From contig NC_071331.1 of the NCBI RefSeq assembly GCF_010183535.1, positions 15,500,001-15,564,000 on the forward strand: a stretch of DNA of 64,000 bases. The letters run 5' to 3'. The translations under genes were made by a program, and so were the position numbers. This DNA comes from Caenorhabditis remanei (Eukaryota; Nematoda; Chromadorea; Rhabditida; Rhabditidae). Below, piece after piece: positions 11,801-23,682 of this stretch. How positions within the stretch are numbered: the first letter of the stretch is position 1; every line of letters starts with the position of its first letter. Below the pieces are notes generated by a model, which saw only the letters and a program-made list of their open reading frames with translations, was not told where the DNA came from and did not search any database.

Positions 11801-14800
11801 TCAAAAGCTATTCCTTCACGCAGAAGACCATCGAGTTCTCGTTCATTCACACCACCTCCTGCAAGTTCTCTTCTTTCTCTCACGACAGGCCTTCCAGCAG
11901 CCATAATTTCCATCAATGATCGGGGAGCAGAAATACTCAAGGACGAAGATGTAGCTGACGTGTTGGATCCTTCAAGAAGTGTATCCAATGTCTTCAAAAT
12001 CTGATTCACAGCATCTAATGAGTCTTTGGATGAGAGTTGAAGACAATGAATAGTTTTCACAAGATCGGCACACATCTTTTTCTTGTGGAACAGCTTCATA
12101 ATGGAATTCTGTGAATGTCGCTCCCGGTGACGCTCGGAGTGGTGGCTGTGATGATGCGATGGACAATTCTGGCACATGATGACAATAATGGTGCATAGCT
12201 CAGTTATTTTTTGAAGTATCTCAGATTCTTGCTTTTTCAATGCTGCAGCAGCCTCTTCGCGTTCTTCAGATTCCTTATTTGCTTGAAGATTTGCTTGCTC
12301 AATTCTCAATTCCGACGCTTTCTCCGAGTAAGCAGACAATGCATTTTTAACATCCAGAACCAGCAGTTCTTGGGCTTTCGTTGAGTTCTGCGCGGCCGAA
12401 ATAACTGCAATCAGCGTTTTCAATGCGTTGATCGTTTCTGATTTGTCCGCAGGAGCACTGATATGGGTGTCGATGAGAGAATGAAGAGCACTTTGTCCTT
12501 CTGCTTGACTTTCAGCGATAACGATTGCCAGCGATGGATAAGATTTGATGATTTCGGCAAGAACTTGTAGAATTTTCTCTTGTGAGAGCATTCGGGTCTG
12601 TCCAGTGGTTGGGAAATCTCCGTTCATTACTTCGGTAATCATCAGGCTCACAATCTTCTCAGCTCGGGAATTGTTCTCGACAGCCGCGTGTGAATTAGAA
12701 GATGTAGTTGTCGGTGGAATCGCACTAGATGTACTCGCAGTTGAAGTGAATGATACGTCAGCAGCAGATGACACCGAAACAGTTGGTTTCTTCTCTTTCG
12801 CCACAGGAACAATATCGGATCCATTCATTCTTGCAAGTTTATTGACGGCTTCTGTGAAAACTAGAGGGTTTCGAGAAGACAATGGAGCCATCAGGTTGAG
12901 TGTATCCGAGAAATCTTTAGCCTTGCTGGCAGCGTAGTCCGACATTGAAACAGGAGTGTGATTTGGAATGGCAACGTACGAACGGATAGTTTTTTCGTAC
13001 ACATGACTGAGAAGAGCGTCATCATCAATACAGTTTCTGAGAATCACCGAAACTAAAAATGGATATGTCGAAGCACAACGAGCACGGAGGCGGAGGATTG
13101 CTTCTACTCCCCCCGACTCGATGAATTTTACTGCATTGCTGGGAGATTTAGTCAAACGTGAAATGAAGCTGAGCATTGAATGTGAACATTTCGGATCCAG
13201 GGCACCAATTTGAATGATTTTGATTGAAAGATTCAACAATTTATCATTTTCTGCCTCATTCCAGGTCAGCTTAGCTTCGGATGCCATCAGATCCGGAATC
13301 GATACTTCAATCGAGGATGGTAGTTCAGCCTTGATGTTTTCTCTAGTAGTTCCATCTCCTTGCTTCATCGTTGTGAAATCAACATCCACCTTTTTGCTTG
13401 GCCGCCTGTAAAAACACTGATAGATAATTACATTGAACACATTTTAATTTTTCAAAACATTGATACTCAAAACAAAATCAATTTTTTGTATAAATAAGAA
13501 TGCACTTACGTTCCACGTTTCACTGTACATTTGACACCTCGAGATCCAGCAAAGAAAGCGTCATTCAAAGCTTTCTGTGAAGGTGCATCAAATGCAACCC
13601 ATTTTTTCTCTCCGGATGTGTACTCTGCACGTCTTCTCATAGCGTCTTCTTCGTATGCCTGGTAAGACCACTCCAACGACGAAGAGAGTGATTCCAGATA
13701 TTTCCTTCGAAGAATCAAACGGTGAGTCTTTGCATAGAAATCATACCAACAGATGATACGTGTAATCAAAGATTGGAAATAGTCAACAGTCTTGAATTTT
13801 TGAACTAAATAGTCGAGAGCAGTCAGCATTACTTCAATCATTCCGTTTGAATCGATCCATTGAACGTACTCCTCGGAAACTTTGTCGAAAATCAGAACAG
13901 CAAAGTGAAGACGGTTTGCCATGGTTCTCGCAACATCATGTTTCTTTGGACGTCCTGTTTCATCGAGTTCTTGATCAACTAAACTTTTAGCCATTGTTAA
14001 TAGATCTTCACCACAGACTTCAGCAATTAAATGCTCTTTTCTCCATTCTTCTGTCATTGCTGGGAAAATAGAGACGATAAGTTCGGCACATGGATGAATT
14101 GAATCATTTGAAACCAGAAGAAGACGTTTCACCAGAGGGAAGAGCTGTTTACAAGCACTATTCAAAGATACATCTTGCTCGATTTTTAGTTGGCTCAATG
14201 GAGGAATAAGTGGGGTAGCAATGTTTTCCTCATATGAAGATCGAGGATTCCGAATTCTGTCCATGATTTCGTTGATGAGATTTTGAGCGTTTATCTCGGC
14301 AGTCTCGTCTGGGTGTAACAACAAAATCTGTTCATAGACTTGCTCAGCACCAACTTCACGAAGAACTCGTTGGGCAATGCGGACAAGATCATATCCTTGA
14401 CGATTAGAAAATCTCACTTGCAATTGGTGTTCAATATCATCGAAGTTTGGTGGAGCTGGGGCAGCTACGACTGGACCACCGCCTTCTCGCAGAGCGATAG
14501 CTATCACATCGTCCTCACGGAAGGCATTGACAACTTCCTGGATACGTATCTGAAAAGCGATCGTAGATTTTTGAAGAATACGTTTTTATTAATCTTACGT
14601 CGTTTCCATGAGCCAGAAGATAGTTAGCAGCTTCGTCGGGATTTCTGGTGTTTTCCAAAGCGTAAAGAACAATATCACGACTGAATCCTAAATCCATCAG
14701 CATTACAATTGTATCTTCCTGTGGATCGGCAACCGGAGGTGGAGCTGGTTGAGCTTCTACTGGCACCTGTAAAGGACGAGGGATTCCCGGAGCCCATTCT

Positions 14801-17800
14801 TCTGGAGGAGCATCGATGGGAGCAAAAACGTTCCCGGGAGCGGCGGCAGCAGTCGATGTTTCGGTTTCTTCCACTAGATTTTTGGCGACTTCTTTGAATA
14901 CGGAGAAAGCACTTTCGCACACTTTTTTCAACGACTTCAATTCCCAATCCGGCATTTGAGCCATTTTTTCGAAAAACTGTTTGTAGACGTTGAACATATC
15001 GCGGCAAACCAACTTCAAGTATTTGTTCATATCAAAATCTTGAGATTGACGATCTCGACGTTGTAATCCTTCGACGTTGACAATGGAGTTTCGATCAGTA
15101 AGCTTACCAGCCAATCTACACCATTCTTCCATAGTTTGCTCTACTCCTTCTGGCATGTAATCACCCAAAAATGGAATAATCTTGTCGGTGAAGAGTTCGA
15201 AGAATGCTTTATGACATCCAGAGGTATAGAAATTCTGAGCTAGAGCAGGATTAGCACATCTTCCACTCTCAAATAATGAATGGTTCAATTGAGTCAGCAG
15301 TTCGATGTAACGTCCGTAAGCCATTGGAGAATTCATTGCGTTCTGACCCGACGGTTCCCATTTCAAATCTTTGTAGATAGAAGTGAAAATCATGGATATG
15401 CACTGTGTAGCAGCAAGTGGAAGAGGTGGAGTTTCTCTCGAACGCAAACGTCTCGGGTTGTTCACATTCGCCTGCTTTCCCATAGAGTTTATCAACTCTT
15501 TCACCATTTGATGAGATTTCGAGACAACATCTTGAAGTGACTTATTCTTGGCCCAAAAATCGTGTTCCTCTTGCGTAACTCCAGCTTGTTTCCATCTCGA
15601 ATCCTTTGCTTTTTCTTTTTCCTGCTGCTCCGCGGTGACGTCTTCTTCCCATGGAGGAAGGACTTCAACATCAAGATGAGTATCAGCTGGTTGTTCGCTG
15701 AGCATTTCACCCTCTGTTTGAGTGGCGGCAGTCCGAATAGTTGGTTTGAGGGTTTGGACCAATTCGTGTTCCCAGCACAGCATTCGCGAAAGTTTTCTGA
15801 GCATTCCGTACAACTTCATGCCTTCAGGCATCTTCCAGGTTTCAAAAAGTCGATTTCGGTGGTCTGGTGCATTGTAGCTACTGCTCAGTGGACTTTTGTT
15901 GAGATTGAGAAGAGTAGGAATGATACTGTTCAGATCCATCAATGTCTTCTCGACCAGCTTCTCATCCAGATGCATCAAAAGTGTAGCTTTTTTGGTGTCT
16001 TTTTGTTTCATAGATGAGAAGTCGCCACTGTTGACTTCGAAGAGAGGTTGAATTGTTTTGATGAATTCTCCAACAATTGCTGCCATGAGTTTTGGTCCTG
16101 CTTCTGGTCCGTTTCTTTGACTTTGGAAACCAGCTTTCTGAAAAGTAAAACGTTTTTAATATAACAAACTCGTGTGTTCGGAAAAATATTTCTGAATTCT
16201 TCGTTATTCAATGGACTTACCACAATATGCTTGATAATGTTTGCAATGGAACTAGTGTAGGCAGATTGTGTTGTTTCAGTGGTAACACATGGAAGGTGAC
16301 ACAGTCTCATTATTTTCTGCATAACTCGCCCCTCGATGAACTCTTCTGTGATTTTTTGAGATGGACTTTGTGTCATCATGGTTTCAACGACACGAGCAAT
16401 GAGCATCATGTAGTCCCCGATGGGCAAAATCTTCTTTCCGTTGGAATCTTCACACATCATTCCAGCTCCATATTCGAATGGCTTTGTTGGCTTCGGACTG
16501 GGTGCAGGTGGATCAGGAGCTTCTCCGGACATTTCGTCCATCGACATCTCATTGTCTTCTTCGTCAACATCTGAATCCTCAGCATCTTCTACTTCCATTG
16601 GCTCTTCTTCAACATCACCACCAACACGTTCATCTGCTTGTTCTGGAATGTCTCTTTGTTGATTCCTTTCTCTGGCCAATCGGGCTTCCCTAGCTTCACG
16701 AGCTTCACGTGGCAGAAGGGAGCTATTGTTTGGTGAAAACACAACACTTCTTGCCATTGATTTAGTGAGAGTTGGAACCAATTCGACTCCTGGTGGGGGC
16801 TGTCTTCCAATTTCATCAAGTAAATCGAGAATAATAATGATAGACTTGAGCATGTCATGCTTTAAATCCGGATAATGTCGCATCAAATCGTCAAGGGCTC
16901 CACCGATAGCTTGAGCAGACTCGAAAACATCTGCTGATCGCTTCTTGCGTAAGGTCACCAGGAATTTCACACTGAGTACAATGCGGAAGATTTGATCGAA
17001 AGGATCGTAGCTCTTGAATTGTTTGAGTCCTCGCTCATTGAGACACATAGCAGTGAACACATTTCCAAGAGTCGTAATTACATCTTTGCTGTTTGGTAAC
17101 TGTAAAAATGATATAAGAAAATTGGGTTATTGCACAACAGAATGGAAAAAATGTGCATCTATTGATCCTACGTAACCATCAAGATTCAGATTTTGACTAA
17201 ATTTTTGGGAATTTAAATTTTTTCTCAGTGAAAAGCTACTATCACTCATTATGAAACATCGAGAAAAAAACAAACCTCTTTGCGCAACAAGCTCTGGAAG
17301 ATAACGTACGGCACGTGACGACGCTGAATTGAGGATAGCTCTTCGGGAAACTGGTAAACGAAGTTGGTGATCAAATGCGCTGACTGATGGAAGAGAGATG
17401 GAGAATAGTATTCAGCATTAGAAAGAATATGCATGAGAGCTTCGGGAAGGTCTCCCTCCATCAAATGTTTCATGACATCTTGAAATTGTCCATCTCCAAT
17501 AGCTCGCTTGATGAATGTAAGCAGTCCTTTGATCAGCCCACTTCTTTGTTGGTGGCACGTTGCTCCATTCAACTGAACCTGTTCCCATGGTCCTCCTTTA
17601 ATCTTACTATCCACAGTTACAGCTGTCGGGTTGGAAGATGAATCCATTGCTGGCGATGAAACTGGCGCTGGAGGTTCATCAATCTCGATTGGATCAGCCC
17701 TAGCTTCTTCTGGAGCATTTTCAGGATTTTGTGCTTCTTGATTTTCTGGTGGTTGTTGTTGCTGTTGTTCATCTTCACCATTTCCCTCATTTGGTTCTTG

Positions 17801-19528
17801 ATCAACTCTTGGTTCTGGTTCGTCTTCGAAAGGTACATCGTAACACGTATCAATCATGAACGGTTGTTCTTTGCGACATTCGTTAATTTCGTGCTGTAAT
17901 TTTTGCTTTTTATTAAGAAGTTAATATTAAATTATAATCTTACGACGACTCTATTAACGCAGATCTCCATTCCGTTATTTGCCTTGAAAGCAGCAACATC
18001 GAGAGTAGTAAACAGATCAATGATGCGGGCGCAACGTGTTCCGAAAGTGATACACTCGATAGGCAGTTCATGGAATCCGATGACACTGAGCAGTGTTTGT
18101 GTGAGGCCAGATCCTACCAGGTTTTCTCCTCCAGGCTCTATACTCGCAAGATGGTAAATGAACGAGAAAAGAGCGGTGGCAAGTGAAACTGATGGTTTTC
18201 CTGTTTTTCCGAGATTATTGCTTTTGAGTTCATCGACAATTTGCCTCGTCATGACTGATAGAAATCCGTGATAACTTGCAGCTGACAGAGCTTCCAGAAT
18301 CTGTGTAATCTTGGGTTCCTTCTCATAGGTAACTATTGAGCATAACGTCGAGAGCGCTTCGGTCTGAATAGCGTCATGAAGACTGTGATCTTGTTGTGTA
18401 TCAGCTTCTCTGTCTGATTTGAGTAGTTCCACAATTTCCTCAATGAATCCACTGTAGAGAAGTGAACTGACAGTACTTTCATCTGTTCCTCCAAGACGAC
18501 AGTAGACAAGTGTACTGACTGAAAGAAGGCGGACAATCAGGCACTTGAAACGATGGTGCCAGTCGTTGAATGAGACGAGCATTCGAACACGCGATAGCAA
18601 GCAATAATGATCTTCTTTTGAAAACTGAGGTGTTGGAACAGAATCCGTGCTCGCAGGTGGACTTAGCTGTGCAACTGTACGGTTGATGAGTTCACCGACA
18701 CTTTCGTCCTTCTGAAACTGACAAAGAGTTTAACTTCTGCATATTCAACAAGTTGCTGAGATTTTTTCAAAATTTTTTGAAAAACATACCAATGGATTTT
18801 CCACAATAATTGATCGCTGTTTGGCATCTGTATAAGTGAAAGGGAAAAGAAGAGGAAGTTTTGGATCTCTTTTCAGACATTCCGCCATTTTCACTGTTCT
18901 TAACTTTCCTCCCCAACATTGAGCAATCGCGGTGAGTCGGTATGCCAATGCATGTTGTTCTTTCTGTGGAATTCGAGTGCTCAAGAACTTTGATCTTTTT
19001 CCCATGACTTGGAGCAAACGAAGCACCTCGGCAAGCAAATCCATATCAGTGCTTTCCAAGAGTGATAGAATTCTGTCAACGCTTTTGTATATGCGTCTTG
19101 ATGAAGTACATTCGAACAGTAGAACAGTGAAACGGACGATGGCAACTGCATGATTTTTAAGTGTGGTGTCATAATCGCATTTCATGTTTCCATGTTCATT
19201 CTGAAAAACAGAGTCTAAAATTTTCCAAAAAACTGGCGAAGCCAAGAACCCTGGAAACATGTTTCGCAGGACACAAAAGATGTACAAATTTATTATCTAC
19301 CTTTTGAACAGCTTTTTCGAGGATTTCATCACATCTGTTCAGCACTTCCGTCCATTTGTACAATTCGGTTTTACCCATCACAGCATGTACTTCCCGTCCT
19401 TTATTGATAGCCGAAATGAACTCCTCGTCATTTTTTGTAGACACGATATTCCGAAGAAGTGCAGCACTCGCCGGTGGCATGTCAACTCCGGCTGAGCTCG
19501 AACTAGGTTCAGCTTCTTCGATCCTCAT
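5856..19528 (-). CDS. eel-1: EEL-1, HUWE1-type HECT E3 ubiquitin ligase
   Basis: Fifteen exons: 19301-19528, 18790-19200, 17944-18711, 17276-17893, 16221-17099, 14599-16137, 13510-14549, 11057-13405, 10556-10952, 9162-10494, 8852-9111, 7100-8805, 6161-7052, 6006-6112, 5856-5958. They total 12630 nt, or 4209 residues; human HUWE1 is 4374. Helical N-terminal DUF908/DUF913 repeats are followed by a UBA domain near 1442-1481 ([20 protein letters not shown]), a WWE domain near 1775-1850, a long Asp/Glu tract near 2440-2560 and ubiquitin-binding motifs near 2985-3130 ([28 protein letters not shown]). The C-terminal HECT domain, from about 3843, includes LPNGRK-like and GLPTVDIDD motifs and ends EGFGFA. 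The catalytic Cys is residue 4176, 33 from the end as in HUWE1. Exon 9 has an alternative acceptor 9 nt upstream (adding RYR). In C. elegans EEL-1 acts in SKN-1 turnover and synaptic function. Confidence 0.96.
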
Positions 19529-22257
19529 TTTCGAATAAATTCAAAACCCGTTGATTTATTTTGTGATGTTTGTTGTCTCTCGGACTTTTATATTTACAAA
19601 TAGTATTGTTTTTTGAAAATGATTTGTGAGATTTGATTGACCGTCGGTTTCGATTCTCGCTGAAACGCGGCGCCAATCTGCAATTTCAAACATTTTTGCC
19701 ACATAGTATGAAAATAGGAAATTCAAACGAACAGAAGATTTCGTACAACAGAAAGAGTATGCTAATGTTCATGAAGAACATACGTTCGAATATTTTTGTT
19801 GAAAATTTTTCGCCGAATAAATACCATGAAAGAGTTTTCTAAATTCAGTAATTGAAAATTATTCGAAGCTCGTAGTTTCTGGAAACGAAAAAGCTCTGTA
19901 AAAACGTTCTGCCCACTCTCAAAGTATTGATTTCTGGTTGGCTTTATCGGAAATCGACAAAATGCGAATTTGCGATAGAATTCTGAAAAACCCGAACGCG
20001 TGATGACGATGAGAGACGCAGAGAAATGAGAGAAGTCAAAGGCGCGTATGCACTACGGTTACACTCGTTTAGTGTGTGTCGAAAGAATAGCGCCGCCATG
20101 AGACCAATGACGGCGGGTTTTCAAAATGGAATAAACATTCAATGTATTTCACGGTCTCCTGCGAGTAAAAAAATTGTGGCGAAACTACGGTAGGTTTCGC
20201 GCGAGCGCGCTTGCAACATTCGCTGAAAAAATTCTTGCTGAAAGCTTTTACGACGTCGGCGAAATGAAAAACGCAAAATTTTTGGGAATTTTTTAAAGGA
20301 ATTGGAATAATACGATTTTTGGCAACATTTTAAACATAATCTAGTTTTTGTTCGATATAACTGAAAGGAGATCACATTTTCACTGAAAAACTGCCAAAAA
20401 CGATATGATATGGTTTCTTTTCTAGGAAAAAGCTACTGTTCTAAAGAGTCAGAGACAGATTACATTTCATCCAATCATTTAGAACCAGTAATAATGAGAA
20501 ATACGCTAATATTCAGAAGATTAGAGTACAATACACCTCAATTTTCGAGCATATTTAGAAGTTTCTGGCTTCAGAAAAGCTTTTGAGAAAAAGTGAAACC
20601 ATAGAATTGTAGGCCGGTCAAAAAGGATCAATTTGAGCTATAGAACGTCTAAATAAGTAAAAAACTGAGAGTGTCCAAAAATTTTTCAGTTTCCTACAAT
20701 AAAATCGGAGCTTTTGAGGGTTTTCAGGGATTATCTTCGGGTAGGAAAAGATTTTCAAAAATCGGCGGCCATAGGTTTGTGAAGAAAGTCTCTGCGGATC
20801 TTTTCCAAAAAAAATTATTTTGTTAGCACCAAAACTGACAGCGCCCAAAAATTATCTAGCTTCGAAGACATCAGAAATGTACAGAGAAATAGTCGTTTCT
20901 CACTTCAACAACTTGCCGTGAGCTCAATAATGAACCGTTAAACATGAAATTTTGTGAGTAAAATGTTCAAACCTAGCATATCATTTTCTTAGTTGGTCAC
21001 TTTTTTTTAGGACCCCTCCCTGGCTTACTGTAGCTCATAGAGACTCAGTCATGCTCAGGTTAGCACAGCAGCGCAGGGAAGACCCATATCAAAATACGAC
21101 CAACTACAAAATTGAAGACCTAGGATTAACCTGTTTACACACAAAATTTCAAGACTTTTGCTCAATTTCTGAGCCTGTACCATTGCTTCAAACTTTTTTG
21201 TTGTCTTCCTCTCGACACCTCGCTAGTCTCTCCTCACTGAGGTACTTGTACGATTAACAGGTTACATTTTTTAATGTTTAATTGGCTAGTCCACCTTATT
21301 TTCTAATATCCCTCGTTGGTTTCGAACAAAATATTTATACTTTCATGGAATCATAGATCGCAAATGATCTCCAATGGATCAACGTAAAAATTGCATGTTT
21401 CCGTCTGAAAATTTGAGATAATATCTGTGATAAACTATTAAAAATGTCTTCCTTCAACCGTTTTTCAACTTTTTTAACCACAAAATTCTGAAAGACAGAG
21501 AAAAACGGGCTCAGAAAACTCTCATTCCATTTTACTGTAGTTGCGGCGAGAGAGTGTGCGCAGCGAGAGAGGGAAAAGAAACGCGCGATTTCTCCGACTT
21601 TTTTCACTCGCAGGAGGCCGTGTATTTATTTTCAGAGGGAAGTTTTGAGAAAAGTGCTCTGAAATGACTACGAGAAAAACTTTGGCAGTACAAATTCACA
21701 ATGAACAAGCACACAGAAATTCCAACAATGAGTGAAAATATTCAGAAATTGAATGTTAAAAAAAAACCTAGTTATATATTTTGTTTGTTTGTTTATTTCT
21801 TCTCGAACGGTCCATGTATTTATGACTACAAGAAATTCAAAAAGTGAAAATTTCTCGAAAAAACTCCAACACCAGAAAAATATTTTATGGCTCAGCGCTT
21901 ATTCAGTTCATTTTACTACTTTTCAGGAGTTTTTGCTGCTTCTCATGAAATGAAAAAAAGCGTTTCAAAGAAGATTTTCGTTCGAATAAAATGAAAAAGG
22001 CTGTGTGTGTTGAAAGCTGATAGAAATCTGGAAAACATGTATGAATTATGAGATGAGGCCAATTTTGCTGAAAATCACAAAAAGAGCTGATTTTTTTCTG
22101 TTCATGACCTAATTTTATGTTTTCGGACACAAAGTGTAGCTTTTTGTATTCTCGATTAGAAGAAGAGTTTTCCGTTATCTTCAGATTGTTTCTGTTATTC
22201 AGACAGTGTACTGTTTATTTGTTTTTAGTTGTTTAATTTTCCCTTGAGAAGGCACTA
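19529..22257. other. Intergenic region upstream of eel-1
   Basis: This 2.7-kb AT-rich region has no credible exon. It must contain the eel-1 promoter on its left side. GC-richer patches lie near 20040-20220 and 21530-21590 (repeats with CGCGCGAGCGCGC and GCGAGAG motifs of the kind dispersed in Caenorhabditis), but no clean terminal repeats or target duplications were found. Short open frames here lack codon-like composition. Confidence 0.5.
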
Positions 22258-22263
22258 TTTATT
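22258..22263 (-). terminator. AATAAA poly(A) signal of the small secreted-protein gene
   Basis: An AATAAA hexamer on the minus strand sits 33 bases beyond the TGA of the gene ending at 22296, a typical distance for a nematode poly(A) signal. Confidence 0.5.
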
Positions 22264-22295
22264 TCAGAAAACATGTTTCAGACAAATCAGAAACT

Positions 22296-22646
22296 TCAAT
22301 AATATTTGGGTGGGCTCGGTGGGCTATATTTGGTTGGTGGCTTCTTTGGCTGACTGTATCCCTTGGGCTTCGGTTGACTATATCCTCGTCTGACTCTCAA
22401 TTTTGGTTGAGATGATTCTCCAATATCTTCTTCTTCAACATCCAACTGAACTTCTCCAAGTGGTCCAACATCTTCTGAATCTTCTTGTCTTCTAGCCAAT
22501 ACATCTTCTAAGTTCTTCCCATTGTCTCCATTTTCCGACTGACGAAGAACTCGAGTCGAATTGGAGGGTGCAACATAGTTCACTGATCCAGGAATAGCCG
22601 ATACATAGCTAATGATGAGAATTAGGAAAATAGGGAAGAAGTGCAT
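22296..22646 (-). CDS. Small secreted protein with dibasic cleavage site and Tyr/Pro/Lys-rich tail
   Basis: A single exon encodes 116 residues. The start MHFFPIFLILIISYVSA is a clear signal peptide. A middle region rich in Glu/Asp and Asn (DVEEEDIGESSQ) resembles an acidic propeptide. It ends in RVRR, a furin-type site, after which the last about 32 residues are basic and repetitive (GYSQPKPKGYSQPKKP, then KYSPPSPPKYY). I do not recognise the family. The architecture (signal, acidic pro-region, RVRR, short repetitive product) suits a processed peptide, antimicrobial peptide or extracellular-matrix/cuticle protein; function is not known. A TATA box lies 38 bp upstream of the ATG and an AATAAA lies 33 bp after the stop, supporting a compact complete gene. 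Confidence 0.75.
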   Translation of the reverse strand: MHFFPIFLILIISYVSAIPGSVNYVAPSNSTRVLRQSENGDNGKNLEDVLARRQEDSEDVGPLGEVQLDVEEEDIGESSQPKLRVRRGYSQPKPKGYSQPKKPPTKYSPPSPPKYY

Positions 22647-22683
22647 TCCGAAAAATGATGATTTGTTGTCAGGATACGAACCT

Positions 22684-22691
22684 CTTTTATA
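22684..22691 (-). promoter_or_regulatory. TATA box of the small secreted-protein gene
   Basis: TATAAAAG on the minus strand lies 38 bp upstream of the ATG at 22646. The short distance implies a very short 5' leader, typical of highly expressed small secreted-protein genes. Confidence 0.6.
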
Positions 22692-22920
22692 TGAACTTAC
22701 TGTGTACAGAGAAGTGGGCGAAAAAACCGGATGCTTGAAGAGAAAAAGACAATTTATCAGAATTAATGAGGTGCTGAAGGACAGTTTCTATTCTTTCGTT
22801 CAAATAACAAAAGGTACGCACTTTCATTGTTGAAGTCTTTTTTCCCTCTGAATATTTTTTTAAACTTCAGAATCACTTCATTTATTTGATCATAAGTAAA
22901 TTTTGAAACAAAAAAACAAA

Positions 22921-22926
22921 TTTATT
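22921..22926 (-). terminator. AATAAA poly(A) signal of the Ser-Gly small secreted-protein gene
   Basis: An AATAAA hexamer on the minus strand lies 81 bases after the stop codon at 23007. Confidence 0.45.
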
Positions 22927-23006
22927 GAGAAAGCAACATTGGGAATTAGAACCGGATGAGTCAATATGGCAGTGTTTAAAAGATAAAGAAAACATATAAA
23001 AAAACA

Positions 23007-23303
23007 TTAGAAGAAGAATGTTTGGACGTCTTCTCCAGATGCTTCAACTTCGGCGCCACTTCCGTCAGATTGGACTGCATTCAACAAGTTTTGAGCTTTC
23101 AAGACACCCTCTTCGACAACATTATCTCCAGATCCAGAACCTTCCTGAAATTCAGAAAGTCAAGAACTCAATGATAATTACAGGTAACGAATAAGAAGTC
23201 TATTCGATCATTTTTCGGATACTTTATAGTAACTCACCAAATCAGCAGTGAATGCAGTTCCAATGAATAAAATAACAAGAAGAAGTAGATGCCAGAGATT
23301 CAT
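23007..23303 (-). CDS. 67-residue secreted protein with Ser-Gly acidic motifs
   Basis: Two exons (23238-23303 and 23007-23144) are joined across a GTGAGT..TTTCAG intron in phase 0. The first encodes nearly the whole signal peptide (MNLWHLLLLVILFIGTAFTA). The mature part is about 45 residues, acidic, and contains three Ser-Gly sites in acidic context (EGSGSGDN, DGSGAE, ASGED) before an unusual FFF end. Ser-Gly next to acidic residues is the usual glycosaminoglycan attachment context, as in the small nematode chondroitin proteoglycans (CPG proteins). That identity is inference only; no cysteines or other domain landmarks are present. Both exons are too short to show up as long open frames; splice sites, signal peptide and poly(A) signal support the gene. 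Confidence 0.7.
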
Positions 23304-23644
23304 TTTTCGGTTTAGTTTCTTCAAACTGAACTGATTCGCTTTGGAAGAAGATTAAAAAGAGGTTTGACAGCAGGTGCTTCTTCTTCTTCTTCTTGATCTC
23401 ATTCTCTCCTCCCTCTTTTTTGCAAACATCTTCGAAACACAAACTTTAGTTCATCTCGTTTTTCATCTTCATCAAATGCTTGTCAAAGGTCAGAACGTTA
23501 TGCTTTTGAGTGGGAGAAAAGAAGTGATTTGAGTGGAAACGAGGAAAGATAAATGGGGTCATGTGACAAGTGATTGGAATGTGTCGAAAAGAATTGCACA
23601 ATTCGTATAGATTGGTTCCCTGATTGAATAGGATCAGAAGAAAC

Positions 23645-23650
23645 TTTATT
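23645..23650 (-). terminator. AATAAA poly(A) signal of the tetraspan gene
   Basis: An AATAAA hexamer on the minus strand lies 33 bases after the TGA at 23683-23685. Confidence 0.5.
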
Positions 23651-23682
23651 GGAAGAAAAAATAAATTAGGAAAGATACGAAT

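Noticed and set aside
11146..11919. 257-codon + frame inside eel-1
   Set aside because: It is a shadow of the Asp/Glu-rich coding exon read on the other strand, giving Ile/Val/Phe-rich nonsense.
21051..21257. 68-codon + frame upstream of eel-1
   Set aside because: Short, no codon bias, no family resemblance, no neighbouring exons.
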